This document shows positions 1 through 7,700 of a stretch of DNA of 21,923 bases, piece after piece; the first letter of the stretch is position 1, and every line of letters starts with the position of its first letter. Location: IMG/VR virus record IMGVR_UViG_3300021961_000718, positions 1-21,923 of that record. The stretch is one strand, 5' to 3'. The stretch comes from a virus. The position numbers and the translations under genes are program-made. A model generated the notes under the pieces. That model searched no databases and was not told the DNA's origin. It saw only the letters and a list, made by a program, of their open reading frames with translations.

Positions 1-73
1 ACAAAGACTTGGCTTCATCGATCTAATCGACGGCGCTACTTCAAAGTGGGCACAAATGTACAAATCAGCATAA
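1..73 (+). CDS. C-terminal end of upstream gene, probably major capsid protein (partial)
   Basis: Reading from base 2, an open frame enters from outside the window and stops at TAA 71-73. Its last residues read QRLGFIDLIDGATSKWAQMY followed by KSA. This stretch is richer in G and C than the genes that follow, and it is followed 26 nt later by a strong intrinsic terminator. In siphovirus late operons the gene directly before the head-tail connector is usually the major capsid protein, and a terminator behind it fits a highly expressed gene. The identity rests on position and terminator; 23 residues are too few for a family call. The rival frame that is also open here (starting at GTG 46) reads through the terminator hairpin and gives an unlikely N-terminus. 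Confidence 0.55.
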   Translation, partial: QRLGFIDLIDGATSKWAQMYKSA

Positions 74-99
74 TTAATCCCTTAACGGATAACATGGCT

Positions 100-128
100 T
101 GGGGCGAGCCTTATCGCCCCACTTTTTT
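100..128 (+). terminator. Intrinsic terminator after the probable capsid gene
   Basis: GGGGCGA (101-107) pairs perfectly with TCGCCCC (114-120) around a 6-nt loop, and T100-A121 adds one pair. Six Ts follow at 123-128. A GC-rich 7-8 bp stem followed by a T tract in a very AT-rich region is the classic rho-independent design. It lies 26 nt after the stop of the upstream gene and just before the best start of the next gene, so it probably lowers transcription into the neck genes without blocking it fully. Confidence 0.85.
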
Positions 129-132
129 AACT

Positions 133-729
133 ATGGCAGATTTAATAACAGTACAAGAATACAAAAATTCGGAGGGTCTTAATAGCCAAAAAGACGATCA
201 ACGTTTAGATATAATTGTACCACAAGTTAGTGAACTTGCTAAAAAGTACTGCGGTACAAGTTTTATTGATTACTATAGCAGTGCAAGAACAGAAACATTT
301 TCGATACATGATAACTACACTAGTACCATAATTGTGAGTGAAAGTCCGTTAGTTTCAGTATCAAGTGTTCAAGAAAGAACAGGGTATGCAGATGCATACT
401 CTACTTTATCTACAAGTAACTATGAGTACTATGTAGATACTGCCGCAGATGCAATTATAAGAACAACAACAAGCGGCGGAAAAGCATACTGGGCAAGTGG
501 CGTTGGTAGTGTAAAAGTTACTTATACTGCAGGATACGCTACAACTCCAAAAGATTTAAAACTTGCTTTATTTGATTTAGTAACTTACTATCTTAAAGAT
601 GAGCATAAAGAAAGAAGAACAATAGCTGGAGCAACACTACAGAATCAAGGAACATCTGGAGTAAGAGATAATACTGATTTTCCAGATCATATTAAGAGAG
701 TACTTGATTTATATAGAGTAATTATATAA
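133..729 (+). CDS. Head-tail connector (gp6-like adaptor)
   Basis: A protein of 198 residues. It begins MADLITVQEYKNSEGLN, a typical opening for gp6-like head-tail connectors, and continues with a helical segment (DDQRLDIIVPQVSELAKKYC). It then has a beta-rich middle with GSVKVTYTAGYATTPKDLKL, a hallmark of this family, and a closing helical bundle (LALFDLVTYYLKDEHKERR). These proteins form a ring under the portal and bridge the head to the tail. The frame is open from base 1, with possible starts at GTG 46, ATG 94 and ATG 133. I chose 133 because it fits the family N-terminus and lies just beyond the terminator stem and T tract; the earlier starts would encode the terminator. No clear ribosome site precedes 133, so the start is uncertain. 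The stop overlaps the next ATG by one base. Confidence 0.75.
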   Translation: MADLITVQEYKNSEGLNSQKDDQRLDIIVPQVSELAKKYCGTSFIDYYSSARTETFSIHDNYTSTIIVSESPLVSVSSVQERTGYADAYSTLSTSNYEYYVDTAADAIIRTTTSGGKAYWASGVGSVKVTYTAGYATTPKDLKLALFDLVTYYLKDEHKERRTIAGATLQNQGTSGVRDNTDFPDHIKRVLDLYRVII

Positions 730-2186
730 TGTCTGATGCAGCACTAGGAGCGCTATTAGAAAAACAAATAATTCCTATAGTTGCAAAGTCTGCTAGTAAG
801 CATAAAGGTGGACATAGAACAGATGTAGAAACGTACCCAGGACAAATATTTAGATTTGACTGGAAAGCACATGTAAATGTACTTTTAAGAATGCACAAAG
901 CGGGACAATTTTTAAATGATCCTAAAGCAAAAAAAGCATTAACAGAAAACGAAATAAAAGCGCATTTAAAAAAGATATTTGATAACTACAAACAAAAAGA
1001 GGAATCATTAGTAGTTGGGTATAGTAGAGAATTAGCATCTTTCCAAGATGGAAAACCTGTAAGAGTTACTGTAACAAAAGAAAGGTTTAAAGAATTAAAA
1101 GATATTGCTAAAAAAGAAACAAGATATTGGACAGTTGTTGTAAGAAATTATAGAAAAGCACAAGAATTTACAACACCTTCTAAGTTTGAATCTACTCATA
1201 ATTTAAATAGACAATTAAACGAATTAGATAATAAAATATCAGGTAAAAATATTGATTTTAAAAACAAAGATCAAGCAGGTCGATTTAATTTTGAACAAGA
1301 AGTTGGACATGGATTTGGTAAAGGATTAGCTTCTTCTGGGTTTGCAGCGGGTAGAGCTACAGGGAAACTTCAACAAGTAGCTGCAAATAATAGAATTGTT
1401 AAAGATGTTCTTGAAAAAGACGAAATAAAATCAAGACTTTATAAATTAAATAGAAAATTTGGCGTAGATTTAGAACACGCTTTTAAACTAGCAGACAATG
1501 ATTTTGCTAAAGACTTTGTGCTTGTTTTAACAACACAAGATAAAGCAAGTAATAGAATAGATGCAATTGATGAAAGACAACTTTTAGCAGATTTACAAAA
1601 ATTATTCGAAGAAATAGTGCTAGAAGTAAAAGCTTCACCTTCATTAAGAGACTCTTTTGAAGAACAAATATTTAGTTATTTTGAAGATAATAAACATTTA
1701 AAAGTATCAGGTAAAAAAAGTAAATCAAGATTTTCTTCAAATAATCAAGCAAAGAAAACAACAAAAGTAACTACTAATGAAACTGTTCCAATTGTAACTG
1801 GTGGAGTAAAAATACAGACAAGTAAAATTAGAAGACAAAATAAAAGAACAAGAAATCCTAAACCAGTAAGCCCTTTAGGATTATTAATGCTTTTAAATAA
1901 AAAATTACCACAAAAAATACAACAAAAAATGGGCTTACCAGGATTAGTAAACAGAACAGGAAGATTTGCATCGAGCGTACAAGCAGTTAATGTAACAGAT
2001 GATGCTCAAGGAATACCTTCTATAGCATATACATATCAGAAGAATCCTTACCAGATATTTGAAACTTCCACAGGACAAAGACCTTGGTCAACTTTAGAAA
2101 GAGACCCAAGAACATTAATTGACGAGTCAATAAGAGAGTTAGCTGCAGAAATGGCTCTAGGTAGATTTACAACAAGGAGAGTTTAA
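729..2186 (+). CDS. Neck/tail-completion protein with long N-terminal extension (HK97 gp10 / lambda Z-like C-terminus)
   Basis: A protein of 485 residues, starting in a TAATG overlap with the connector gene. Position between connector and tail terminator is that of the neck or tail-completion protein. The last ~90 residues support this: LVNRTGRFASSVQAV (about 404-418), then a YTYQKNPYQIFE stretch, and a final helix (TLIDESIRELAAEMALGRF). That pattern is typical of HK97-gp10/gpZ-type proteins. Those are usually 110-200 residues, so the first ~370 residues are extra. They are Lys-rich, mostly helical in appearance, and contain a Gly-rich stretch (GHGFGKGLASSGFAAGRATG, about 195-214). I do not recognise this part. 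The stop overlaps the next start. Confidence 0.55.
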   Translation: MSDAALGALLEKQIIPIVAKSASKHKGGHRTDVETYPGQIFRFDWKAHVNVLLRMHKAGQFLNDPKAKKALTENEIKAHLKKIFDNYKQKEESLVVGYSRELASFQDGKPVRVTVTKERFKELKDIAKKETRYWTVVVRNYRKAQEFTTPSKFESTHNLNRQLNELDNKISGKNIDFKNKDQAGRFNFEQEVGHGFGKGLASSGFAAGRATGKLQQVAANNRIVKDVLEKDEIKSRLYKLNRKFGVDLEHAFKLADNDFAKDFVLVLTTQDKASNRIDAIDERQLLADLQKLFEEIVLEVKASPSLRDSFEEQIFSYFEDNKHLKVSGKKSKSRFSSNNQAKKTTKVTTNETVPIVTGGVKIQTSKIRRQNKRTRNPKPVSPLGLLMLLNKKLPQKIQQKMGLPGLVNRTGRFASSVQAVNVTDDAQGIPSIAYTYQKNPYQIFETSTGQRPWSTLERDPRTLIDESIRELAAEMALGRFTTRRV

Positions 2187-2635
2187 TGGCAGCTAGAGAT
2201 TATACAACAAGACGAAGCAGCGTTGTTAACGCCTTTGTAGAAAAATTACAACAAGTCAATGGCACTGGTAAATATATGTCAGATATTGCAGAGGTCTCTC
2301 CTAGAATTAAATTTTGGGATGAAGTAACAGAGTTTCCTGCAGTACATATTAGCTCAGGAACAGAAACAAGAGATTATAGAGGGGCAGGAGAAAAGTTTAG
2401 ATTTTTAACTTTAACTTTTCGATGCTATGTTAACGAAGAAGACGCAGTAACAGCATTAGAAAAATTATTAGAAGATGTTGAAACTGTAATAGAGGATAAT
2501 ATTCCTTTAAGTTACACAGATCCTTTGGGAAATACAGTAACAACTATACAACATACAATTATTAGTATAGATACTGACGAAGGAGTTTTAGAACCATTGG
2601 GAATCGGAGAAATAATAGCCGAAATCCAATATTAA
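2186..2635 (+). CDS. Tail terminator protein
   Basis: A protein of 149 residues. Tail terminators (lambda gpU type) cap the tail tube when it reaches the tape-measure length and give the docking face for the head. The family signs are a short N-terminal helix, the middle FPAVHISSGTETRDYR, alternating strands (FRFLTLTFRCYV), an acidic helix (DAVTALEKLLEDVETVI), and the C-terminal IGEIIAEIQY strand. Length and position before the major tail gene agree. The start is supported by AAGGAGA at 2174-2180, five bases before ATG 2186, inside the end of the previous gene. Confidence 0.78.
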   Translation: MAARDYTTRRSSVVNAFVEKLQQVNGTGKYMSDIAEVSPRIKFWDEVTEFPAVHISSGTETRDYRGAGEKFRFLTLTFRCYVNEEDAVTALEKLLEDVETVIEDNIPLSYTDPLGNTVTTIQHTIISIDTDEGVLEPLGIGEIIAEIQY

Positions 2636-2686
2636 ATGAAAACGGTAAGGCAGACAAAAGTCTCGCCAACCCCTTTTCAAAGCAAC

Positions 2687-2693
2687 TAGGAGA
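2687..2693 (+). promoter_or_regulatory. Strong ribosome binding site of the major tail gene
   Basis: TAGGAGA lies six bases before ATG 2700 in one of the few true intergenic gaps (2636-2699). Its TAG is also the stop codon of a 17-codon reading frame that begins directly after the tail terminator gene. The strength fits the high output expected of the tail tube gene. Confidence 0.75.
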
Positions 2694-2699
2694 AAATAA

Positions 2700-3863
2700 A
2701 TGGCGGATACATTTTATTTTTCGCGAGATACGAAAGTCCATATAACACCGAATGATAGTAGTGGAACTGCAACCAGTGACGTTTACTACATTCCAGTATT
2801 AGATGGATTTAGTTTTTCTCAAGCAACTAATGTTACAGAAGTAACTTTAAATGAGATGGCAACTGCAGCAGGAGTTAGCAGAAGAGCTAGACAAATGTTT
2901 ACTGACTCTTACGCTCCAGCAGAGTGGTCATTCTCAACTTACATTAGACCATTTGCTTCAGCGGGGGGTACAAGAGGAACAGCAGGACATTCTTCAGCAA
3001 CAGATGGAGAACATCATGTTGTAGAAGAAGCTCTTTGGAATGCACTTGTAGCAGCTGACGAAGTAACAGGATCAAATGATGGTTGGACATATACTGGAAC
3101 AACTAAAGCAACTTTGGATGCAGCAAATTCAAATAAAGTAGCTTTAAACACTTTTACAATGCATGTAGAGATGGGTTCAGGAAAATCAAGTCCAACTATT
3201 TATAAATTAGACAAATGTGTTGTAAATGAAGTTTCTATTGATTTTGACATTGATGGAATCGCTACAGCTAACTGGAGTGGTTTTGCTTCAATTGTTACAG
3301 AAGAAAGTGCAATGACAACTGCAACAATTTACGAAGGCACAGATGCTAACGACACAAATAACTTTATTAGAAATAGATTAACAGACCTTACTGTCACAGC
3401 TGCGGATACAACAACTTTCCCAGGTGCGTCAAATAATGGTGTTTACTCACTTACTTTAACAGGTGGAAACGTTACTATTTCAAATAACATGACTTATTTA
3501 ACCCCAGAAACTTTGGGAGTTATTAACCAGCCTCTAGGTCATGTTACAGGAACACGATCAATTTCAGGTAACTTTACTTGTTACTTAAATACTCCTTCAA
3601 GCGGTGCTTCAAGTGCTGACTTGTTTGAGGATCTAATCGAGGCAACAACAAAAATCACTAACTCTTTCGATCTTAAGTTTGTAGTTGGTGGAACTGGAAA
3701 TACTCCAAGAATGGAACTCAATATTGATACTGCGCACTTAGAAGTGCCAACACATTCTATTGATGACATCATAAGCTTAGAAACTAACTTCCATGGCTTA
3801 CCGTCTTCAGTAGATGCGACTGATGAGTTCACTATTGACTTTGTAGGACCAGACGTAACTTAA
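2700..3863 (+). CDS. Major tail (tube) protein
   Basis: A protein of 387 residues in the position of the major tail protein, between the tail terminator and the tail chaperones. It opens MADTFYFSRDTKVHITP, followed by IPVLDGFSFSQATNVTEVTL, then a Trp/Phe-containing strand stretch (SYAPAEWSFSTYIRPF). This resembles tube proteins of the larger T5/marine siphovirus type. The C-terminal half repeats a beta-sandwich style pattern (VYSLTLTGGNVTISNNMTYL; TRSISGNFTCYL), so a second, surface-exposed domain is likely. The protein polymerises as stacked rings around the tape measure. It has the strongest ribosome site of the upstream region and is followed by a terminator, as expected for an abundant structural protein. 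Confidence 0.8.
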   Translation: MADTFYFSRDTKVHITPNDSSGTATSDVYYIPVLDGFSFSQATNVTEVTLNEMATAAGVSRRARQMFTDSYAPAEWSFSTYIRPFASAGGTRGTAGHSSATDGEHHVVEEALWNALVAADEVTGSNDGWTYTGTTKATLDAANSNKVALNTFTMHVEMGSGKSSPTIYKLDKCVVNEVSIDFDIDGIATANWSGFASIVTEESAMTTATIYEGTDANDTNNFIRNRLTDLTVTAADTTTFPGASNNGVYSLTLTGGNVTISNNMTYLTPETLGVINQPLGHVTGTRSISGNFTCYLNTPSSGASSADLFEDLIEATTKITNSFDLKFVVGGTGNTPRMELNIDTAHLEVPTHSIDDIISLETNFHGLPSSVDATDEFTIDFVGPDVT

Positions 3864-3870
3864 TCTAACA

Positions 3871-3895
3871 GGGAGGGGTAATTCCCTCCCTTTTT
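3871..3895 (+). terminator. Intrinsic terminator after the major tail gene
   Basis: GGGAGGG (3871-3877) pairs perfectly with CCCTCCC (3884-3890) around a 6-nt loop, followed at once by TTTTT (3891-3895). The stem begins seven bases after the stop of the major tail gene. The next gene starts 13 bases beyond the T tract, so partial read-through must supply the chaperone, tape measure and tip genes. Confidence 0.92.
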
Positions 3896-3908
3896 ATAGG
3901 AAAAAATA

Positions 3909-4337
3909 ATGACAGAAGAAAACAAAAAAGTATCACTAGCGAGTTTACTAACTCCAAGCAAGACAGTAACAGTCGATTACCCTGGAATGATAGGGTTCTC
4001 TGTAGATCTTTGTTACTTAGCTAGAGAAGAACTACTAAAATTAAGAAGTAGATGTATTTCTCAAAAATTTAATAGAAAAACTAGAGCTTTTGACGATCAA
4101 CTTGATGAAGATAAGTTTTTAGTTGAATATTGTAAAGCAGTTATTAAGGGATGGAAAGGCTTAAAATATTCTTACTTAGAAGAGCTTCTATTGGTGGATA
4201 TTAGTGCTCTTAATCCTGACGATGAATTAGAATTTAATCAAGAAAATGCTGAAACTCTTATGAAGAATGCAGCAGATTTTGATACTTGGGTAACCGAAGT
4301 CACAGGAGATTTAGAAAATTTTACCAAAGTCAAGTAA
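3909..4337 (+). CDS. Tail assembly chaperone (gpG-like, unshifted product)
   Basis: A protein of 142 residues, starting after AGGA (3898-3901). Tail assembly chaperones bind the tape measure and guide tube polymerisation around it; they are absent from the finished virion. Family signs are the opening VSLASLLTPSKTVTVDYPG, the repeated YLAREELLKLRSRC helix, the FNRKTRAFDDQLDEDKFL segment and KAVIKGWKGLKYSYLEELL. It sits directly before the tape measure, as G does in lambda. Its last codons overlap a second frame in the -1 relation, with a slippery heptamer at 4316-4322. Most ribosomes should stop at TAA 4335-4337 and give this short form. Confidence 0.85.
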   Translation: MTEENKKVSLASLLTPSKTVTVDYPGMIGFSVDLCYLAREELLKLRSRCISQKFNRKTRAFDDQLDEDKFLVEYCKAVIKGWKGLKYSYLEELLLVDISALNPDDELEFNQENAETLMKNAADFDTWVTEVTGDLENFTKVK

Positions 4338-4747
4338 CAGAAATCTTAGAGTTACTTGATAATTATTATAAAGACGGTCAAATATCTTTAGATACATATT
4401 TGGATATATGTGAACAAAAAGGTATTTTACCTAATGAAAACGAAATGCCACCAACTACATCGGATTTTCCGTATGAAGTTCAGGTGGCTTTTTTTATACA
4501 TGATTTATTATCTGATCGTTGGGAAGGAATGAGCGGTTATTACATGGGTAAGGATTTTTCAAATTTAGAAACATTATTAAAAATTTGGGAAGTAGAAGAT
4601 AAAAAAACTTGTATATACTTTATAAAGCATATAGAACACAGAAATGCTCGTAAAGTAAATAAAGAAATGGAGCGTAAACGTAAGACAGCTGAAAATAAAG
4701 CTAAGAATAGTTCGTCAGGAACAAATATAAGAAAGGTAAATGGCTAA
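3909..4747 (+). CDS. Tail assembly chaperone GT fusion by -1 programmed frameshift
   Basis: Predicted join of 3909-4322 and 4322-4747. The ribosome decodes to AAT TTT, slips back one base and continues with TAC CAA AGT, giving ENF then YQSQVTEILELLDNYY. The fusion has 279 residues: 138 from G and 141 from the T frame. The T part carries FPYEVQVAFFIHDLLSDRWE, GMSGYYMGKDFSNLETLL and a Lys/Arg-rich C-terminus, which is typical of the T half of such chaperones. The T part joins the tape measure to the tube subunits. An ATG at 4286 in the T frame lies inside G, before the slip site, and has no convincing ribosome site, so separate translation is unlikely. The stop overlaps the tape measure start by eight bases. 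Confidence 0.85.
4316..4322 (+). promoter_or_regulatory. -1 frameshift slippery heptamer A_AAT_TTT
   Basis: In the G frame the codons are GAA AAT TTT, so bases 4316-4322 read A_AAT_TTT and match the X_XXY_YYZ rule. After slipping, the same tRNAs pair with AAA and TTT. The new frame is the T frame and stays open to 4747. The site is 15 nt before the G stop codon. Confidence 0.88.
4330..4359 (+). promoter_or_regulatory. Frameshift-stimulating stem-loop
   Basis: TCAAGTAAC (4330-4338) pairs perfectly with GTTACTTGA (4351-4359) around a 12-nt loop; a G-U pair (4329/4360) can extend it. The stem starts 6-7 nt after the slippery heptamer, the usual spacing for a stimulator. The stop codon of G (4335-4337) is inside the 5' arm. 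Confidence 0.75.
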
Positions 4748-7700
4748 AAAAGAAGTAAGAATTCCTATTAAAGTTGATGGAAAAGAAATTCTATTAACCC
4801 AAAAAGAGATAAAAAAATTAGCAAAAGAAACTACTAAAGCCTCAAGAGGCTTTGATGCTCTATCTACTTCTCAACAAGGCGCTGATCGTGCTGCTAAAGG
4901 CTTAACTCGCCAATCTTCAAACCAAACAAAAAACTTTTCAAAAATTCAACAAGGTATTAGTGGGGGACTTGTTCCCGCTTATGCAACTCTTGCCGCTCAG
5001 GTATTTGCTGTGTCTGCAGCCTTTCAATTCTTACAAAATTCTGTAAACTTCAAAAATCTTATTGAAGGTCAAAAAGCTTTTGGAGCTGTTACAGGTACAG
5101 CTTTTGCAACTATTACAGGAGCAGTACGAGCAGCTACAAATGGGCAATTAGCTTTTCAAGATGCAGCACAAGCAACAGCTATTGGTACCGCTGCAGGATT
5201 AAATAGAGCTCAATTAGAACAATTAGGAAAAGCCGCACGAGATACTTCATTAGCTTTAGGAAGAGATCTCTCAGATTCTTTTAATCGCCTTATTCGAGGC
5301 GTAACAAAAGCAGAACCAGAATTATTAGATGAATTAGGTATTATACTAAGACTTGATCCTGCATTAAAAGCTTATGCTACAGCAATAGGAAAAACTAAAG
5401 ATGAATTAAATGCTTTTGAAAGAACACAAGCAGTCTTTAATGAAGTTGCTGGTCAAGCCGAAAATAAATTTGGAAGAATTACAGAAATAATGAACCCTAG
5501 TGCTTTTGCATTATCACAGTTTGCAACTGCATTTGATGATTTATTAAATATACTAAAAACAGGGGTAGGTATAGTTGCACAAACCGTACTTCCTTTCTTT
5601 ACTAAAAACATAGCTGCATTAACTGCAGCTTTATCTCTTTTTGCTATTCCAATTATAAAATCTATTCTACCTTCTTTTGATGCTATGGAAAAAAATGCAA
5701 AAGAAAAATTAAAAGGAGTAGAAGGATCTCTAAAAGCTACTCAAAAAGAAATGAAAAACTTAGCAATTGCTCAGCAAGCCGCAGGAGGGGATGCAGCATC
5801 TCTTTCTCAAATGGCAACTTCTGGACAAAAAGGAGCAAAAGCAATGCTCTCAAAAGCAGGAGTAAGTGTTAAAGGAGATTTAAGTCAAAGACAAGTAGCA
5901 GCATATAAAAGATCCATGGATCAAAAAACAGGGATTTACAATAAATTTAATAGACAAGAAAGAATTGCCTTTAATGCACACTTAGCTAAATTAGATGCCG
6001 TACATAAAGCTTCTACAAACAAAAGAAAATTACAAACTCAAGTTGCAGAACAACAAAAGCAAGCTATGTATAAAAGAAGCCAAATGGTTTATCAACAAGC
6101 TCAAATTAAAATGACTCAAGCCACAGCTTTTGCTGCAAAAGCTATGAACAAAGCTATGGCAGCAGCGGGTATTATAGGTATAATAACTTTGATTGCATCT
6201 GCAGCAGTATCATTATTTAACTTTTTTAGGACAAAAGATGAAGAAGCAGAAAAAGCAAAAGAAAGAATGAATGAACTAACTGATGCTGCAAGAACTTTGA
6301 ATACAGAATTAGGTAGATCACTTGAAGTTAGAGCACAAGGACTTTTGCAAGTAGGGCAAATTGCACTGCAAACTGCAAAAATGATACAAAGTGCAAGTGC
6401 ACAACAAATGGCACAAGAATTTCAAACAACAGCAGCAGGAGCAAGCAAAAAGAAATCAATTAGAGTTGAGAAAGGAGTAAGAAAAGAAGTATTTGCAGAC
6501 AGAGGATTCCAACAAAATGTAGAACAAACAAGTAAAACTTTCTCTAATTTAGCAAAAGCAACAACAGGTCCACTTAAATCGGCATATGAAAGTATAGCAA
6601 AAACTATTGCAGACGGAAACGCTCCTACAGCAGAACAGATACAAAATTTAATGAAGTTAGAAGGCGAATATATGGGCCTTGCTACTTCTGTTGAGCAAGC
6701 AGCAGAAGTTCAAAAAACTTTTGATCAAGCTTTAAGAGGTGCAGTTGGTCCTAAAAGACAGTTTCAAGCTTTGCGACAAGCTTCTGGAGCTTTGTCAGAA
6801 AATATTCAGAATCAAATAAAAATGCTTGAGCTTGATGCAGAGCAAAAAATGCAAGAAGGTCCTGTAGGAGCTAAGTATATAGCTGAATATGACAAACAAA
6901 CAAAAGAACTAAAAGGACAATTATCAACACAACAAAAATTAGATGCAGAATTAGAAGGAATATTAGAAAAAGAAGATAAAATTGCAGAAGCAACACAAAA
7001 AAATTTACGAAATAAATTAGCAATAAGTCCTTTAAGTACAGTTGAAAATCAAATGGCAACTGCACAAGCTGGAATAGTAGACAAAGTATTAGCAGCAAGA
7101 AGACAGCAATTAGCTGTAGAAGTAGCACAAGCACAACTAGATGCTGCAGGAACAGCCGAAGAAAAGAAAGACGCTCAATTTAATTTAGATTTACAAAAAG
7201 ATATACTTGAAACAAGTAAAGCACAAATAACTGCTGAAGCAGAAAAAGTTGCTTTACAAGAAATACAAATTAAAAATGCTGAAATACTGAAAAAATTAGG
7301 AATGGAATCTACATTAGCAAAAGGAAATGTTGATGTATTTAACCAAGCTTTTTCAGGAGCAAATAGAATGTTCTCTGGAACAAATGCTTCTAAAATGGCA
7401 CAAACAGCAGCTTCTGCCGACCTTAGAATACAAGCACAACGAGCAGAAACAGAACAAAAAATTGCTGCATTAAGTGCACAAAAAGTAGAAGCAGATACTA
7501 AAATGAAAGCATTATTAGATGCAAGAATTTTACAAGAACAAGAATTAGGCAAATTAAAAGAAGAAGAAATAAGACAAACTTCTTCATTATTAGATCAAAC
7601 TTTATTAGGAGCACAACAAGCAGGAATAGGTGCGCTTGAATCTTCAGCAACTTCAAATATTATGTCTGTTGCAAAAGGAGAGAAAAGTGGAGAAGAAGCA

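Noticed and set aside
46-132. Longer connector protein from GTG 46 or ATG 94
   Set aside because: The extra residues are encoded by the end of the upstream gene and by a terminator hairpin plus T tract; the family-like N-terminus starts at 133. ATG 94 remains possible.
4286-4321. Independent start of the T protein at ATG 4286
   Set aside because: The leading residues (MGNRSHRRFRK) are an out-of-frame copy of G. The slip heptamer lies downstream, and no good ribosome site precedes this ATG; the frameshift explains the T frame better.
6871-7134. Minus-strand frame coding a very hydrophobic, Leu-rich 87-residue peptide
   Set aside because: It is the reverse complement of the Gln/Lys/Glu-rich coiled-coil part of the tape measure gene; such antisense frames are always Leu/Phe-rich. 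No ribosome site.
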